Shown: positions 1 to 9,382, counted from the first letter of the stretch. The stretch is DNA of 49,791 nucleotides from Candidatus Poribacteria bacterium (GCA_022819945.1 JAJEGI010000054.1:1-49791), one strand, 5' to 3'. Program-made: numbers and translations. Notes: generated from the sequence alone by a model not told the origin.

Positions 1-88
1 TGCTAAAAATTTAGCATAAATTGAGTAATATGCTAATATTTTAGCATTTACGAAAAACGATGTCAAGGAAAATGCTAAAAATTTAGCA
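1..88. promoter_or_regulatory. Array of three palindromic operator-like sites
   Basis: Three 16-bp inverted repeats lie at 1-16, 31-46 and 73-88. The outer two are identical (TGCTAAAAATTTAGCA, 7-bp arms, 2-nt spacer); the middle one has 6-bp arms. Starts are 30 and 42 bp apart, close to 3 and 4 helical turns, as for a dimeric repressor binding one DNA face. The array lies just past the stop of the permease at 98 and before whatever gene lies to the left, so it probably controls that gene. The regulator is unknown. AT-rich hairpins acting as terminators are the alternative. Confidence 0.5.
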
Positions 89-97
89 GTAAATTAA

Positions 98-1489
98 TCA
101 GATCTCAACGCGCACAAACGCGAGATAGGCACCCGCCAACAAAACGATGACAAACAGTGACAACAGCAGCAACTTCGTCGCAGCGGTGTTGAAATCTTTA
201 CCGATGTTGAATGTGTCTTCAAATTTTGGGACCGCCTCTGGATTGACGGGTTTCTGGGACATCCCCTCGCGAATCCCCATGATATGGCGGCTCTCTGGGT
301 CGCCTCTGTCCATATCTACGACGAATTCTCGATATTCACGGGCGTAACGCTGGACATTCTCAATAAATTGCTGGTGCCGATCCAGACCTGTTCCAGCGAA
401 CGACTCAAGGAGATGCTGGAGAAGTGTCGCGGGTGAGATACTGGTGATTGCACGCGCCCGTTGAACTTGGGTAATCTTAAAGGTTGAGAACCCCTCGTTC
501 AAGTGTTCTTTGTTCGCTGCCATTATGGTGAAAAATTCACCTCTTTTCCTGAGCGTTCTTTCGTCTAATCCCTCTGCGTACGCCCAAACATGGTTTTCGT
601 GCCGAAATTTGCGATCACTTTGACCGTATCGATCCCAATATTCATCGCGAGACATAGACGGTGAAAAGCCGCTCGCAAGTGAGGCGAGCGTACTCGGCAT
701 AAAAACGACAACGGTGACCCACGTCAACAGAAGTATCACAAGGCTCACAGCACTCCGTTGCACACGCGCCGAGACCAACAGCCCTAACGCCAGAAACAGA
801 CACGTGTACAAAAGCGCGATACAGAGAATGATACCTATACGTCCCCAGGCTTGGGTATTTAGGTGAACAGCACTTGCGGTGGAAAGCATTAAAAGGTTCA
901 CCAACACAGCGAGTATAAATGGGATCGTCGTACTGATCAACGCCCCCAGAAATTTACCGATCAGCACAGTCCGCCGTGGGATTGCATTTGCCAACGTCAA
1001 TCGGAGTGTGCCGTGCTCGCGTTCGCCGGAGATCGCATCAAAAGTGAAAATGAGCGCAATAAGACTCAAGATATAACCGATAATGAATGCCCAATCGATT
1101 TGGGAAACGTCGGGGCCAACGTTCATCATATTTATGTTAGCATCTGGATATCCCAGTGACCAGAACTGTAAACTCCCCAACCCACCGGCATTGATCCTAT
1201 CTGGTAAAAGGGTTTCTCCGCCCTCTGCACAGAAATGTAGGGCTGACGGTTTTTTATAGAGGTCTCCGGGTCCTTTTTGTGCCAAGTCGTATAGGCTGTC
1301 ATCGGCGATAGAAGTTAATCGATTTACGGATTCAGTGACAGCGTCGTAATACTTCTGAACCCGCTTCGGATGCTCCCGAATATGTCTCACGGCATTGGTT
1401 ACCATCAATGCCAGCAACAACACGGTTGTCAGCGCAAATCGGAGGCTATTCAAGTTATTATAGAGTTCACGTTTCGTAATATGCCACAT
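98..1489 (-). CDS. ABC-2 type transporter permease
   Basis: 463-aa integral membrane protein. It has an N-terminal membrane segment (about residues 17-35), a long extracytoplasmic domain to about residue 130, then a block of five hydrophobic segments (about 133-270), a second soluble domain, and a final membrane helix at the C-terminus. The motif FDAISGEREHGTLRL after the second helix is characteristic of ABC-2 permeases. The next gene upstream (1659-3191) is a divergent paralog with YDAIAGEYEHGTLRL, so the two may form a heteromeric export channel. No ATPase gene is in the window; it may lie to the left. The substrate is unknown. The start is the ATG at 1489. Confidence 0.85.
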   Translation of the reverse strand: MWHITKRELYNNLNSLRFALTTVLLLALMVTNAVRHIREHPKRVQKYYDAVTESVNRLTSIADDSLYDLAQKGPGDLYKKPSALHFCAEGGETLLPDRINAGGLGSLQFWSLGYPDANINMMNVGPDVSQIDWAFIIGYILSLIALIFTFDAISGEREHGTLRLTLANAIPRRTVLIGKFLGALISTTIPFILAVLVNLLMLSTASAVHLNTQAWGRIGIILCIALLYTCLFLALGLLVSARVQRSAVSLVILLLTWVTVVVFMPSTLASLASGFSPSMSRDEYWDRYGQSDRKFRHENHVWAYAEGLDERTLRKRGEFFTIMAANKEHLNEGFSTFKITQVQRARAITSISPATLLQHLLESFAGTGLDRHQQFIENVQRYAREYREFVVDMDRGDPESRHIMGIREGMSQKPVNPEAVPKFEDTFNIGKDFNTAATKLLLLSLFVIVLLAGAYLAFVRVEI

Positions 1490-1517
1490 AGGTAAACAGT
1501 AACCAGTAACCAGTTAA

Positions 1518-1642
1518 CAGTTTTCAGTTAAGAGGTTATCGTTTAGATTTCAGTTTTCAGTGGAATCGTTTGCGGTTACCAGTCATCGGTATCTGTTAGA
1601 AGAGAGTTTTGACTTAAGCAAATGTCTTTTAACTGAAAACTG
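1518..1642. repeat. Dispersed inverted-repeat element (CAGTTTTCAGTTAA ends)
   Basis: The gap between the two permease genes contains CAGTTTTCAGTTAAGA (1518-1533) and its inverted copy TTAACTGAAAACTG (1629-1642), 14 bp perfect, with further CCAGTAACCAGT and GGAAACTGGAAACT repeats around it. A second element of the same design lies at 35308-35402, and single ends occur at 6859-6872 and 16564-16578. The role is unknown; it looks like a small non-coding repeat family. Confidence 0.7.
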
Positions 1643-1658
1643 GAAACTGGAAACTACT

Positions 1659-3191
1659 TCACACCTCACTTTTGATAAAAATCAGAAATATCGCTATAAA
1701 GAGAAGGACATTCATCGTGAGCAGCAAGAACATATCCGGTAATGCGCGTTTTGCATTGATGCCTATGTCGCTTCGTTGAAAAGAGAACTGTGGGAGCGTA
1801 TCCCAATCGACGGCACCTTGATCGGAAGAAAACCACTGTCGGGACGCAAATATCTTTTCATCATAAAAGTGATTGACGACTGCTTGTCGGTGGCGTTGCG
1901 CCGCTCTGAAAAAATCTTGGATACCATTGAGGTCGGTGCCTGCCCACGCCTCGGTTGCGGCATCATACAAACCCGCGGGTGAGAACTTCAACAACATTCG
2001 TCCTCTATTTGCCGGTTCGACGTAAATCGTCTCAAGTGCCGGTTTTCGGATGAGCCATGTGCGTTCCACCGTATTGACGGTCAGGGGTCCAATGAAGCCG
2101 TAAAAATTCTGTGCGTGTGGTACAAGGGGTTCAGATTTCTCGTGAATCGTTTCAAATTCGGATCCAACGTAGGTGTAATACAGTAATCTTGATGGTTTGT
2201 CTCGACTCGTCGAGAAATTGTAGTCTCTTCCTTCCGAGTCAACTATGTTGAATCCCCAACCTTCTCCTGGGACAGCGTCGTTGCGGAAAAACTGATCCCG
2301 TTTTCTCTCAAGTTCTTCCCACATCCGCTTAATCTGATGGTAAGCGGCGGGTTCCGGGTCCGCTTGCGGCGCAGTATCGACTGCCGTGAGAATCAGATTT
2401 GGGTAGACGAGCACTAAGAACCCCCAGACGAACATTGAAAGGATGAGTGCTGTGCTGGTGCGCCGTGTGATTGCAGAAATGAGCATACCGATGAGGTAGA
2501 ACAGCGACAGATAGATGAGCGACGTAAGCACAATCCCACCGATACGTAGAAAATCATCAGTACTCAAGGAAACTGTAGCGGAAGTCGTCAGCAAAATGAG
2601 CATCAGGAGCAGACTCATCAACAACGGCACGAGCAAGCAGACCATCGCACCGATATATTTGGCGAACAAGATATACCCACGTCGCACGGGGTGGGATAGT
2701 ACCAAACGTAGCGTGCCGTGTTCGTATTCTCCGGCGATGGCATCGTAGGCGAAAGTGAGTGCCAGTAGGCTGAGGATCCCTTGAAAAATGAGGACGATGT
2801 CAATTGAAGTGAGGATATTGAAATATGGATTGTCCGCTGCGTGCTTGTTGGCATCCCAAATTGTCGGCGTAAAAATGTGAGAAACTCTAATTTCGTTCCC
2901 CAGTCGCTTATCTAAACCGGTGTTGAAGATACTCAACGGGTTCGGCGGACGGTCAAGGATTATCGTCCCCCAGTGACTCAGCATTCCATCTGAATAGGTT
3001 TTGTTCTCCAAGAGGAGTTCCTGCCGATGGTTTTTGACAGCAGTGTTATAATCCGCCAACCGCCCTTCATAGTCTTTGATGAGCACAACGGTATTCGCAA
3101 CGACCAGCAACAGCATAATCACAACAGCTGCCGCAAATCGGAATGTCATAAGATTATCGAGAAGTTCTCGCCGAATGAGTGTTAGAAACAT
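1659..3191 (-). CDS. ABC-2 type transporter permease, paralog
   Basis: 510-aa membrane protein with the same plan as the 98-1489 product: an N-terminal helix, a roughly 110-residue extracytoplasmic domain, a five-helix ABC-2 core with YDAIAGEYEHGTLRL, a large extracytoplasmic domain of about 190 residues, and a C-terminal helix. The two proteins share topology and the core motif but diverge in the soluble domains, pointing to an old duplication and a heterodimer. It sits 12 bp after the broken thioredoxin-like gene on the same strand. The start at 3191 has a weak ribosome binding site (TTAGGTAA). The substrate cannot be read from sequence. Confidence 0.85.
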   Translation of the reverse strand: MFLTLIRRELLDNLMTFRFAAAVVIMLLLVVANTVVLIKDYEGRLADYNTAVKNHRQELLLENKTYSDGMLSHWGTIILDRPPNPLSIFNTGLDKRLGNEIRVSHIFTPTIWDANKHAADNPYFNILTSIDIVLIFQGILSLLALTFAYDAIAGEYEHGTLRLVLSHPVRRGYILFAKYIGAMVCLLVPLLMSLLLMLILLTTSATVSLSTDDFLRIGGIVLTSLIYLSLFYLIGMLISAITRRTSTALILSMFVWGFLVLVYPNLILTAVDTAPQADPEPAAYHQIKRMWEELERKRDQFFRNDAVPGEGWGFNIVDSEGRDYNFSTSRDKPSRLLYYTYVGSEFETIHEKSEPLVPHAQNFYGFIGPLTVNTVERTWLIRKPALETIYVEPANRGRMLLKFSPAGLYDAATEAWAGTDLNGIQDFFRAAQRHRQAVVNHFYDEKIFASRQWFSSDQGAVDWDTLPQFSFQRSDIGINAKRALPDMFLLLTMNVLLFIAIFLIFIKSEV

Positions 3192-3202
3192 CGCAGTATT
3201 AC

Positions 3203-4733
3203 CTAATTTGATAGAAGTGCCTCAATCATCCAAATTAAGGGCTGACCGTTTATGAGATGCGAACCTAAAAAACTGTATTGCCAGTTCCCGGCTTTATCAA
3301 TCAGAATAAAAAAGGGTATCCCTTTAATCTGATAATCCCTCCGCAACTGTTGACTCCGGTCAAGCAGAACGGGCCATGGCTGCCGATGTTCATCTAAAGA
3401 CTTCCGCACCTGTTCAGGGGTTTCGCCGTCATTAATTCCCCAGATGACAACATCATCGTTTTTACTGAAGTGCTTGTAGACGGTTTTGACATCCGGAATT
3501 GATATATTGCAGGGACCACACCACGAAGCCCCGACATCAAGTAAAACGACCTTCCCAGCCATTGCTGATAGCGAGTAAGTCTCCCCTTCCAGAGTTTCTA
3601 ATCGAAAATCTGTTGCTTTTTTATTCAGTTTATTTGTGATAAATTTCTGACGGAATTTCTCGAGATCCGCAGCTTCTCGGATCCGGTATTTGGCTTCGGT
3701 GTCTTTGAGGAATGTCTCAAATGTATCAGAAGTCTCCCCTCGTGCCATTTGATCGTAGACACGTTCCAATCGAGAAGCCCATCATAAGCTTCTTTCCACT
3801 GTTCCTGCCGAAGATAGATTTCAGCACGCAAGCGCGAGATGTCTTTCTGCTTTTCTTCTATAGACCCTCCCCGGCGTTTAATCCACGTTTGTTCCTCTTC
3901 TTCGCCTAATCTAATCTTAGCACTCGCCAAATCTTCTAACGCTTTATCTAATCGGATGTTAAGCTTCAGTCGCCATTTGCTTACTATCGTATAAGCCCAA
4001 CCGGACCACCGCTGTGTCTTCTGACAATAGAAAAGATGTGCTTTCAAGTATCGATTGATAAGTTCATCAAGTTTGGCATCACTTACCAGAGAGCGGTCCT
4101 CTTCGGCTAACCACAGCATTTCTTCATAAGCTAACAAATACCAGGATAATTCTGGCACATCCGAGGCGGTAAACGCATCAATGACGCGTTGGTAATAGTG
4201 CCACTTTTGAGATGCCTCTTCGCTCCGTTCTGCTAATCCTAAGAGTGCAAGCAGATGAAGTTCGGTTTTGGGGTATTGCAGCATCTTATCAAACAAACTG
4301 CTTGGGACATTCTTGACACCGTCGGGAAGATGTCTATATCCCCAATGGGCAGCGTTTAATATTTCCGGGGTTTCTGGGTGTGTTTGCAGCAGTGCTTCGA
4401 TTTCAGAAACAATCCTTTTTTCGCATCCGCCTCTGAAAACATCTTGACTATCAATCTCCATCGAGCATCATAAGCCTCAAGGTCCACCGGATCGGATTTT
4501 AAGGCACGCTCACTGATCTCTAAAGCCTTATCAAGTTCACCCGACTTATGAAGCGTTTTAATCTGCGTCGCCAAATCCTGTTGATGCTTATTGGCGGTTT
4601 CCGCGAATGCGGTTCCGAAGGTAGTGGATGAGGTTGTGTCTTGTTTGGTGTGTTGCGTGAAGAACAGGGCACCTAAAACAAGCATGGAGCAGACAGAAAG
4701 CGCACCCAGTATTGTTCGATTTGAAAATTTCAT
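3203..4733 (-). pseudogene. Broken TPR-thioredoxin (TlpA-like) gene
   Basis: Three open segments in three frames together match the C-terminal two-thirds of the sigma-fusion protein next door (4766-6832). The first starts at ATG 4733 behind AAGGAGG and carries a signal/anchor (MKFSNRTILGALSVCSMLV). It shifts frame at 4412-4421: after GCG there are six A before GG, where seven would give the expected AKKRI reading. The middle segment runs to about 3790 and ends at AYDG. The last resumes near 3769 at LERVYDQ; about 78 residues present in the paralog are missing there and the frame changes again. The final part is a thioredoxin fold that keeps the active site WCGPC. One homopolymer indel could be an assembly error, but the internal deletion suggests a true pseudogene. 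Confidence 0.75.
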
Positions 4734-4765
4734 AAATTCCTCCTTATTACGATAACATCGCAGTA

Positions 4766-6832
4766 TCACACATCTGATAGGAGTGTTTCAATCATCCAAA
4801 TTAAGGGTTGACCGTTTACCAGATGCGGACCTTCAAAACTGTATTGCCAATTTCCGACTCTATTGATCAAGATGAAAAAGGGTCTTGATTCAATCTGATA
4901 AGCTTTGCTCACCTCCCGATGTGGGTCAAGCAGAACGGGCCACGGTGGCTGATATTCATCTAAAAACTCCCGCACTTTGTGAGGGGCTTCACCGTCATTG
5001 ATTCCCCAGACGACGACATCATTGACTTTACTGAAGTGCTTGTAGGCGAGTTTGACTTCTGGAGTCGCCATCATGGGTTGCGAAACCCCAACCGCAAGCA
5101 AAATAACCTTTCCAGACATCAATGATAGTGTGTGGGTCTCTCCTTCCAAAGTCTCTAAACGAAAATCCGTCGCTTTCTCATTGCGTCTGTTCGTGATAAA
5201 TTTCTGGCGGATTTTTTCGAGGTCAGCAGCTTCTCGGATCTGGTATTCGGCTTCGGTATCTTTGAGGAATGCATCAAATGCATCGGTGGTTTTCCGTCGT
5301 GCGATTTGATGATGGACGCGTTCTAATCCGGCGCGACCTTCTGCTTGATGGATAGGGGCAGCGTGTGCATCGAGGAAACGTCTAACCTTTTCCGAGTGAA
5401 GGGTAGGTGCGAAGTGTGCGTTGGCATAGTAGCGTCTGGCTTCTTCCCATGCTCCCATTCCCTCCGCCGCCCGTCCCAGTATATAGAAGTAATTGAGGGT
5501 ACGCTCGTTGAACCTTGTCCAGAGGGATCCCAGATAATCCGGTGCATTTGTGCTAAGCGCGTCATACGCTTCTTCCCACCGTTCCTGCTGGAGGTAGATT
5601 TCAGCGCGTAAATGCGATATCCTCTTGTGCTCTTTTTCTACGGATCCTTTGTTGTTTTCAACAAGCCACTTCTGTTCCTCCGCCTCACCCAATCTGATTT
5701 CAGCACGTTCTAAAATTTCATAAGCTTTGTCTAATCGGTTATTAAACTTCAGCCGCCATTCAACGGTTGCAGTATAAGCCCAGCCGAAATACTGCTGTGT
5801 CTCCTTGCAAAAGGCAAGATGTGCCTGCAAAAGTCCATCAGTAAGTTCATCAAGGTAGTCATCACTTGCCAGAGAGCGGTCCACCTCGGCTAACCTCAGC
5901 ATTTCTTCATAAGCTAACAGATACCAGGATAATACTGGGGCATCTGAGGCGGTGAACTCGTCAGTGACGCGTTGGTAATAGTGCCACTTTTGAGAGGCAT
6001 CTTCGCTCCGTTCAGCTAACCCGAACAGTGCAGCTTGATAAATTTCGGTATTGGGATATCGCAATATCTTATCAAACAAACGCAGTGGGACATTCTTTGC
6101 GAGACCCGGAAGACACCTATATCCCCAATAGGCAGTTTCTAACACTTCCAGATTTTCTGGATGTGCCCTCAGTAGCGTTTCGATTTCAGGATAAATCCTT
6201 TTTCTCGCCTCTTCTTCTGGGAGCGTCTCGGCTATCAGTTTCCATTGAGAAAGGTAAGTTTCTAAGTCCATGGTCAAAAGCTCCTGATCTACCTGTAAAC
6301 GTTTTCGTGCCCGGTGGAGCCGACTCACAATCGTGTTCACCGGTACATTCAAAAGTTCACCTATTTCCTTTGTTGGCATTTCACCCAGATAGTAAAGTGT
6401 CATGACCTCGCGTTCACTCTCTGGCAGTTTTGCCAGAAGTTCTTCAACGATTTCATAACGCCGCTCGATTGCTTCTGTCTCGCGCTGCTCCGATACATAA
6501 CGCTCATACGTTAAGTTATCTATTGCTTTTATAGACGGGGCATCCAGCGGTTGCATCGTAGGTTTTCGCTTTCGCATCCAAGCAATGCAAAGCCGATTCG
6601 CAATGACATAGAGCCATCCAGCAAATTGACTGGGGTCCTTGAGCATCGAAAGTTTTTCATAAGCTTGGAGGAAAGTGTCTTGCGTGATCTCTTCAGCATA
6701 GTGAAAATCACCGATCTTCCGCCACACGAGGGTGTGAACACTTTTTTGATACTTTTGGACCAAAATGTTAAACGCCTCATCGTCGCCTGACAAGATTTTG
6801 TGAATTAACTGAACATCGTCTTCTCTTTCCAC
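4766..6832 (-). CDS. ECF sigma factor fused to TPR and thioredoxin-like domains
   Basis: 688 aa. Residues about 5-95 are sigma-70 region 2 (DDEAFNILVQKYQ, AEEITQDTFLQAYEKL, FAGWLYVIANRLC) and about 135-182 region 4 (SEREVMTLYYLGEMPTKEI, VNTIVSRLHRARKRL). A helical TPR-like region follows (about 190-545). The C-terminal domain (about 550-688) has a TlpA/AhpC-like thioredoxin fold (KATDFRLETLEGET, VVVWGINDGE, PFFILINRVGNWQYSF). The active-site cysteines are missing: the position of WCGPC in the neighbouring copy reads QPMMAT, so this domain probably senses or binds rather than reduces disulfides. I chose GTG 6832, 8 nt after GGAG; an upstream TTG at 6850 would add six residues. The gene overlaps no neighbour and is followed within 33 bp by the broken paralog. 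Confidence 0.85.
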   Translation of the reverse strand: MEREDDVQLIHKILSGDDEAFNILVQKYQKSVHTLVWRKIGDFHYAEEITQDTFLQAYEKLSMLKDPSQFAGWLYVIANRLCIAWMRKRKPTMQPLDAPSIKAIDNLTYERYVSEQRETEAIERRYEIVEELLAKLPESEREVMTLYYLGEMPTKEIGELLNVPVNTIVSRLHRARKRLQVDQELLTMDLETYLSQWKLIAETLPEEEARKRIYPEIETLLRAHPENLEVLETAYWGYRCLPGLAKNVPLRLFDKILRYPNTEIYQAALFGLAERSEDASQKWHYYQRVTDEFTASDAPVLSWYLLAYEEMLRLAEVDRSLASDDYLDELTDGLLQAHLAFCKETQQYFGWAYTATVEWRLKFNNRLDKAYEILERAEIRLGEAEEQKWLVENNKGSVEKEHKRISHLRAEIYLQQERWEEAYDALSTNAPDYLGSLWTRFNERTLNYFYILGRAAEGMGAWEEARRYYANAHFAPTLHSEKVRRFLDAHAAPIHQAEGRAGLERVHHQIARRKTTDAFDAFLKDTEAEYQIREAADLEKIRQKFITNRRNEKATDFRLETLEGETHTLSLMSGKVILLAVGVSQPMMATPEVKLAYKHFSKVNDVVVWGINDGEAPHKVREFLDEYQPPWPVLLDPHREVSKAYQIESRPFFILINRVGNWQYSFEGPHLVNGQPLIWMIETLLSDV

Positions 6833-6934
6833 GAAATTTTCTCCTAACAAAGAGTCGTCAGTTATCAGTTAATTGGGGAAGAATTGCGCGTTGTGTTCAG
6901 ATTGGTTGAAAGAGGGTTTAGGTGGTTTAAAAGA

Positions 6935-6979
6935 CTAAGGCTGTCCAGTTGTCCGAGGTGGATAACTCAACAGCCTTAG
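6935..6979 (-). terminator. Long hairpin terminator after the DUF4159 gene
   Basis: CTAAGGCTGT (6935-6944) pairs with ACAGCCTTAG (6970-6979), and inside the loop AGTTGTCC pairs with GGATAACT with one G-U, giving an 18-pair stem with a small 2-nt bulge on each side and a 5-nt loop. On the minus strand it is followed by TCTTTT. It lies 43 bp after the stop of the gene at 7022 and before the sigma-fusion gene, so it separates the two transcripts. Confidence 0.7.
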
Positions 6980-7021
6980 ATAAGATGCATGATCAAAAAA
7001 CCGTGCTAAGAGAACGAAGCT

Positions 7022-8500
7022 CTATTCAAAACTGCCGACCTTCGCTGCTTCAGGTGCGCGTGTCGGGAGTTCTTTTTTTGCTAACGTGTCTTCAGGCACA
7101 TAATTGGAGTAGTCAGAGATATCACCGTGCGTCAACGCGTACACTACGACGTTTGTCATGAAACGATAGACACCGGGTGAATAGTGGACACTCCGTGTCG
7201 GGAGACTGACAGATTCCATTGCGCACATGTAGTCACGACGGACAACGATAACGGACAACTTTTCGCCGACGGAGATACCTTCGAGGTAGTTCCGTTTCGG
7301 TGGACGTGTGCCCCACCAGAAGATGTCGAATCCGACTGGGGGACCACCCATTTCATAGAAGTTGTCATAGACTTCGTGATCGTTAGCAATCCGTTCAATC
7401 TGATACTCAGGCATGACGTAGCGCATCTGTGCGAGAAAGAGACGAATCATCGCCTGCGCGGGTGCGTTCACACCGCAGTCGTCAAAGACAAGGAATCCAC
7501 CTTTTTCGACGAGGTAGCGGCGCATACCGGCAGCTTCAGTCTCGGTGAGACGGCTGTCCATTTTACCACCACCATACTGGCGTCCGAGCAGGTTACGCGA
7601 ACGGACGAGAGACGGATCGTGTCCTGTCATAAAGACGAAGGGTGTTTTGAAGAGGTTCGCATCGGTAAGTTTCAATGCGCCGCCTTCAACGTTCATGTCG
7701 GTTTTGATTTTGGTACGTTCGTTGAGCCACTTCGTCAATGCGTTGAGTGAAGAAGCATCTGCCCACCAGTCAGAGAGACTGTGTCGGATCCGTGTGAAAC
7801 GGAATACGCCGCGGATGTCTTTACCTTTACCGATAACGCGACCACCGGGTTCGCCTCTCGGCAGGGGTGGTACTTCAACGTTACCGAGGGTGATGTTTTC
7901 AACGACATCGCCGAGGGCATCGCGTGCTGCGCCGACGTTTTCAACCATTGCGAGGCCGGGTGGACGTTCAAAAGCGACCTTTACCTGCACTGCAGTGCCA
8001 GCGACACCACGACCGATGTTAGCCGGTCCGGCGGAGGGGGCATTTGCGACAGGGGCGGAGAACGCCAAGGCGCCGGGAGCATCCGATACTGGGAGATCCG
8101 TATGTGTCACAACCGTTGGTACCGGTGCGTTCGGTGTAACCACTTTCGGCACATTGGGGTTGATAGGTGCATCGACTTTGACGGTCTGGTTTGAAAATTC
8201 GAGTACCGTCTGCGGTTGGAAGCTGGACTTGGCGACAAACGCAGTCGTTACACGGGGTTGTACTTGCACTTGTTCGACAACGACCGTGTTTTGCGTCGGC
8301 ACAGTCGGCTTAATAACCGGCTTTACGACGGGTTTCCGTACCTTAGGCTTCGGTGGCTCTTTGGGCTGGAGCACTTCAGCTCCGACGAGGTCTTTGAACT
8401 GTTCCGTTTGCGTGACTAAGTAAATGCCAGCAATGAAAATGATGACCGCGTGGAGTATCAATGAAGTCATAAAGGCACCAGAGGTTCTTTTTACGCTCAT
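7022..8500 (-). CDS. TonB-like-anchored DUF4159 protein
   Basis: 492 aa. A single N-terminal transmembrane helix with the motif TSLILHAVIIFIAGI is followed by a Pro/Lys/Val-rich linker (about residues 45-75), as in TonB-type energy transducers. After a low-complexity region, residues about 225-470 match DUF4159: FRFTRIRHSLSDWW, TPFVFMTGHD, MRRYLVEKGGFLVFDDCG and YSPGVYRFMTNVVVYALTHGD. DUF4159 domains have a glutamine-amidotransferase/ThuA-like fold and are often encoded with MoxR/VWA genes; their biochemical role is not established. Start ATG 8500 follows GGAGG by 8 nt. Several long open frames on the opposite strand are shadows. Confidence 0.85.
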   Translation of the reverse strand: MSVKRTSGAFMTSLILHAVIIFIAGIYLVTQTEQFKDLVGAEVLQPKEPPKPKVRKPVVKPVIKPTVPTQNTVVVEQVQVQPRVTTAFVAKSSFQPQTVLEFSNQTVKVDAPINPNVPKVVTPNAPVPTVVTHTDLPVSDAPGALAFSAPVANAPSAGPANIGRGVAGTAVQVKVAFERPPGLAMVENVGAARDALGDVVENITLGNVEVPPLPRGEPGGRVIGKGKDIRGVFRFTRIRHSLSDWWADASSLNALTKWLNERTKIKTDMNVEGGALKLTDANLFKTPFVFMTGHDPSLVRSRNLLGRQYGGGKMDSRLTETEAAGMRRYLVEKGGFLVFDDCGVNAPAQAMIRLFLAQMRYVMPEYQIERIANDHEVYDNFYEMGGPPVGFDIFWWGTRPPKRNYLEGISVGEKLSVIVVRRDYMCAMESVSLPTRSVHYSPGVYRFMTNVVVYALTHGDISDYSNYVPEDTLAKKELPTRAPEAAKVGSFE

Positions 8501-8630
8501 TCGTTATTCCTCCAAGGGATGTTGGTTGCGTATCCTACAAAAAGTAAAAGTTGTTGATGCAGAAATGTATGCAATTTCTATGCCAATGTGAAAGCGGTTG
8601 AATTTGTGGCAATCTCTGCATCAAACGGGT

Positions 8631-8684
8631 TAAGCTGCACAAAAAGGGGCAGCCTTCTTTTTTAAGCTGCACAAAAAGGGGCAG
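8631..8684. repeat. Exact 22-bp direct repeat upstream of DUF4159 gene
   Basis: The same 22 bases (beginning TAAGCTGCACAAAAAGGGG) occur at 8631-8652 and 8663-8684, 32 bp apart, in the 210-bp gap between the lipoprotein stop and the DUF4159 start. Each copy contains CTGC...GCAG half-sites. It could be a regulator binding pair for the downstream gene or a small duplication; nothing else is recognisable in this gap. Confidence 0.7.
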
Positions 8685-8710
8685 TTTTCGGCAAAACGTA
8701 CGGAACGTTA

Positions 8711-9382
8711 TTAGGCTTTTTCTGCTTCTCTGGTAACCTTCATGAACTTCTCAATCCGCGGTTTGCCCTTGTGAAAGCCAAAGATACCAAGATTGTTTTC
8801 GGTGATACTATCAATCTCATGAATCTTCCACCCATCCTTGTCATCTTTCATCAAATAGATATGCGTTTCACCCGGGAACGAACCTTTGTAACAGTTGTAG
8901 CCGATCGCAGCGGCTTCCATTCCGCTGCCTTTATAGCGAATCCAAAAATCTGTCAATCTATCGTTTTGTCCCCACCTGGCACCTTTTGTACCAATGCCGA
9001 TCCACAAACCTTTAATCCCGATTTCGACATTCTTCCATCCTTCGGCTAAAGGCACGGGTTCGTTTCCAGCAAAGACGGTTCCAAATACGATCTTACTTGT
9101 TTCAAAGGTTTCGCCAATAGCTTTGATATCTTCCTGGTTAAAGGCTTTATAGAACGCGCTGTAGACTTCCTGAATCGCCTTTTTTTCTGCATCAATGTCG
9201 ATCTCTGGTCTTGCAGCAACTGCCGGTTCTGTTGGGGTACCCGTTGCTTCTTTGTCGGAATCGGAAGTTTCCTCTTTGGTGGTACCTTCCTCTTCAGTGT
9301 CACCACCGCACCCTACGATGCCGATGCTCATGATGCCGACTGCGAAAATGACAAGCACGAGCCACGTTAATCTCAATTGCAT
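8711..9382 (-). CDS. Lipoprotein with NTF2/SnoaL-like domain
   Basis: 223 aa from ATG 9382, preceded by AAAGGAGG 11 nt upstream. Residues 1-25 are a lipoprotein signal ending in the lipobox GIVGC. A Glu/Thr/Ser-rich linker (TEEEGTTKEETSDSDKEAT) leads to a domain from about residue 55 beginning IDAEKKAIQEVYSAFYKAFNQEDI, the usual first helix of NTF2-like (SnoaL/DUF4440) folds. It ends in strands such as HIYLMKDDKDGWKIHEIDS. Such domains bind small ligands or act as scaffolds; no catalytic residues can be assigned. A consensus sigma-70 promoter lies at 9546-9574, leaving a leader of about 155 nt. It is separated from the GT9 gene, which has its own promoter. Confidence 0.8.
   Translation of the reverse strand: MQLRLTWLVLVIFAVGIMSIGIVGCGGDTEEEGTTKEETSDSDKEATGTPTEPAVAARPEIDIDAEKKAIQEVYSAFYKAFNQEDIKAIGETFETSKIVFGTVFAGNEPVPLAEGWKNVEIGIKGLWIGIGTKGARWGQNDRLTDFWIRYKGSGMEAAAIGYNCYKGSFPGETHIYLMKDDKDGWKIHEIDSITENNLGIFGFHKGKPRIEKFMKVTREAEKA

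Noticed and set aside
7545..8423. 292-aa plus-strand frame
   Set aside because: Antisense to the DUF4159 gene, low-complexity Thr/Ser/Cys-rich product, no ribosome binding site.
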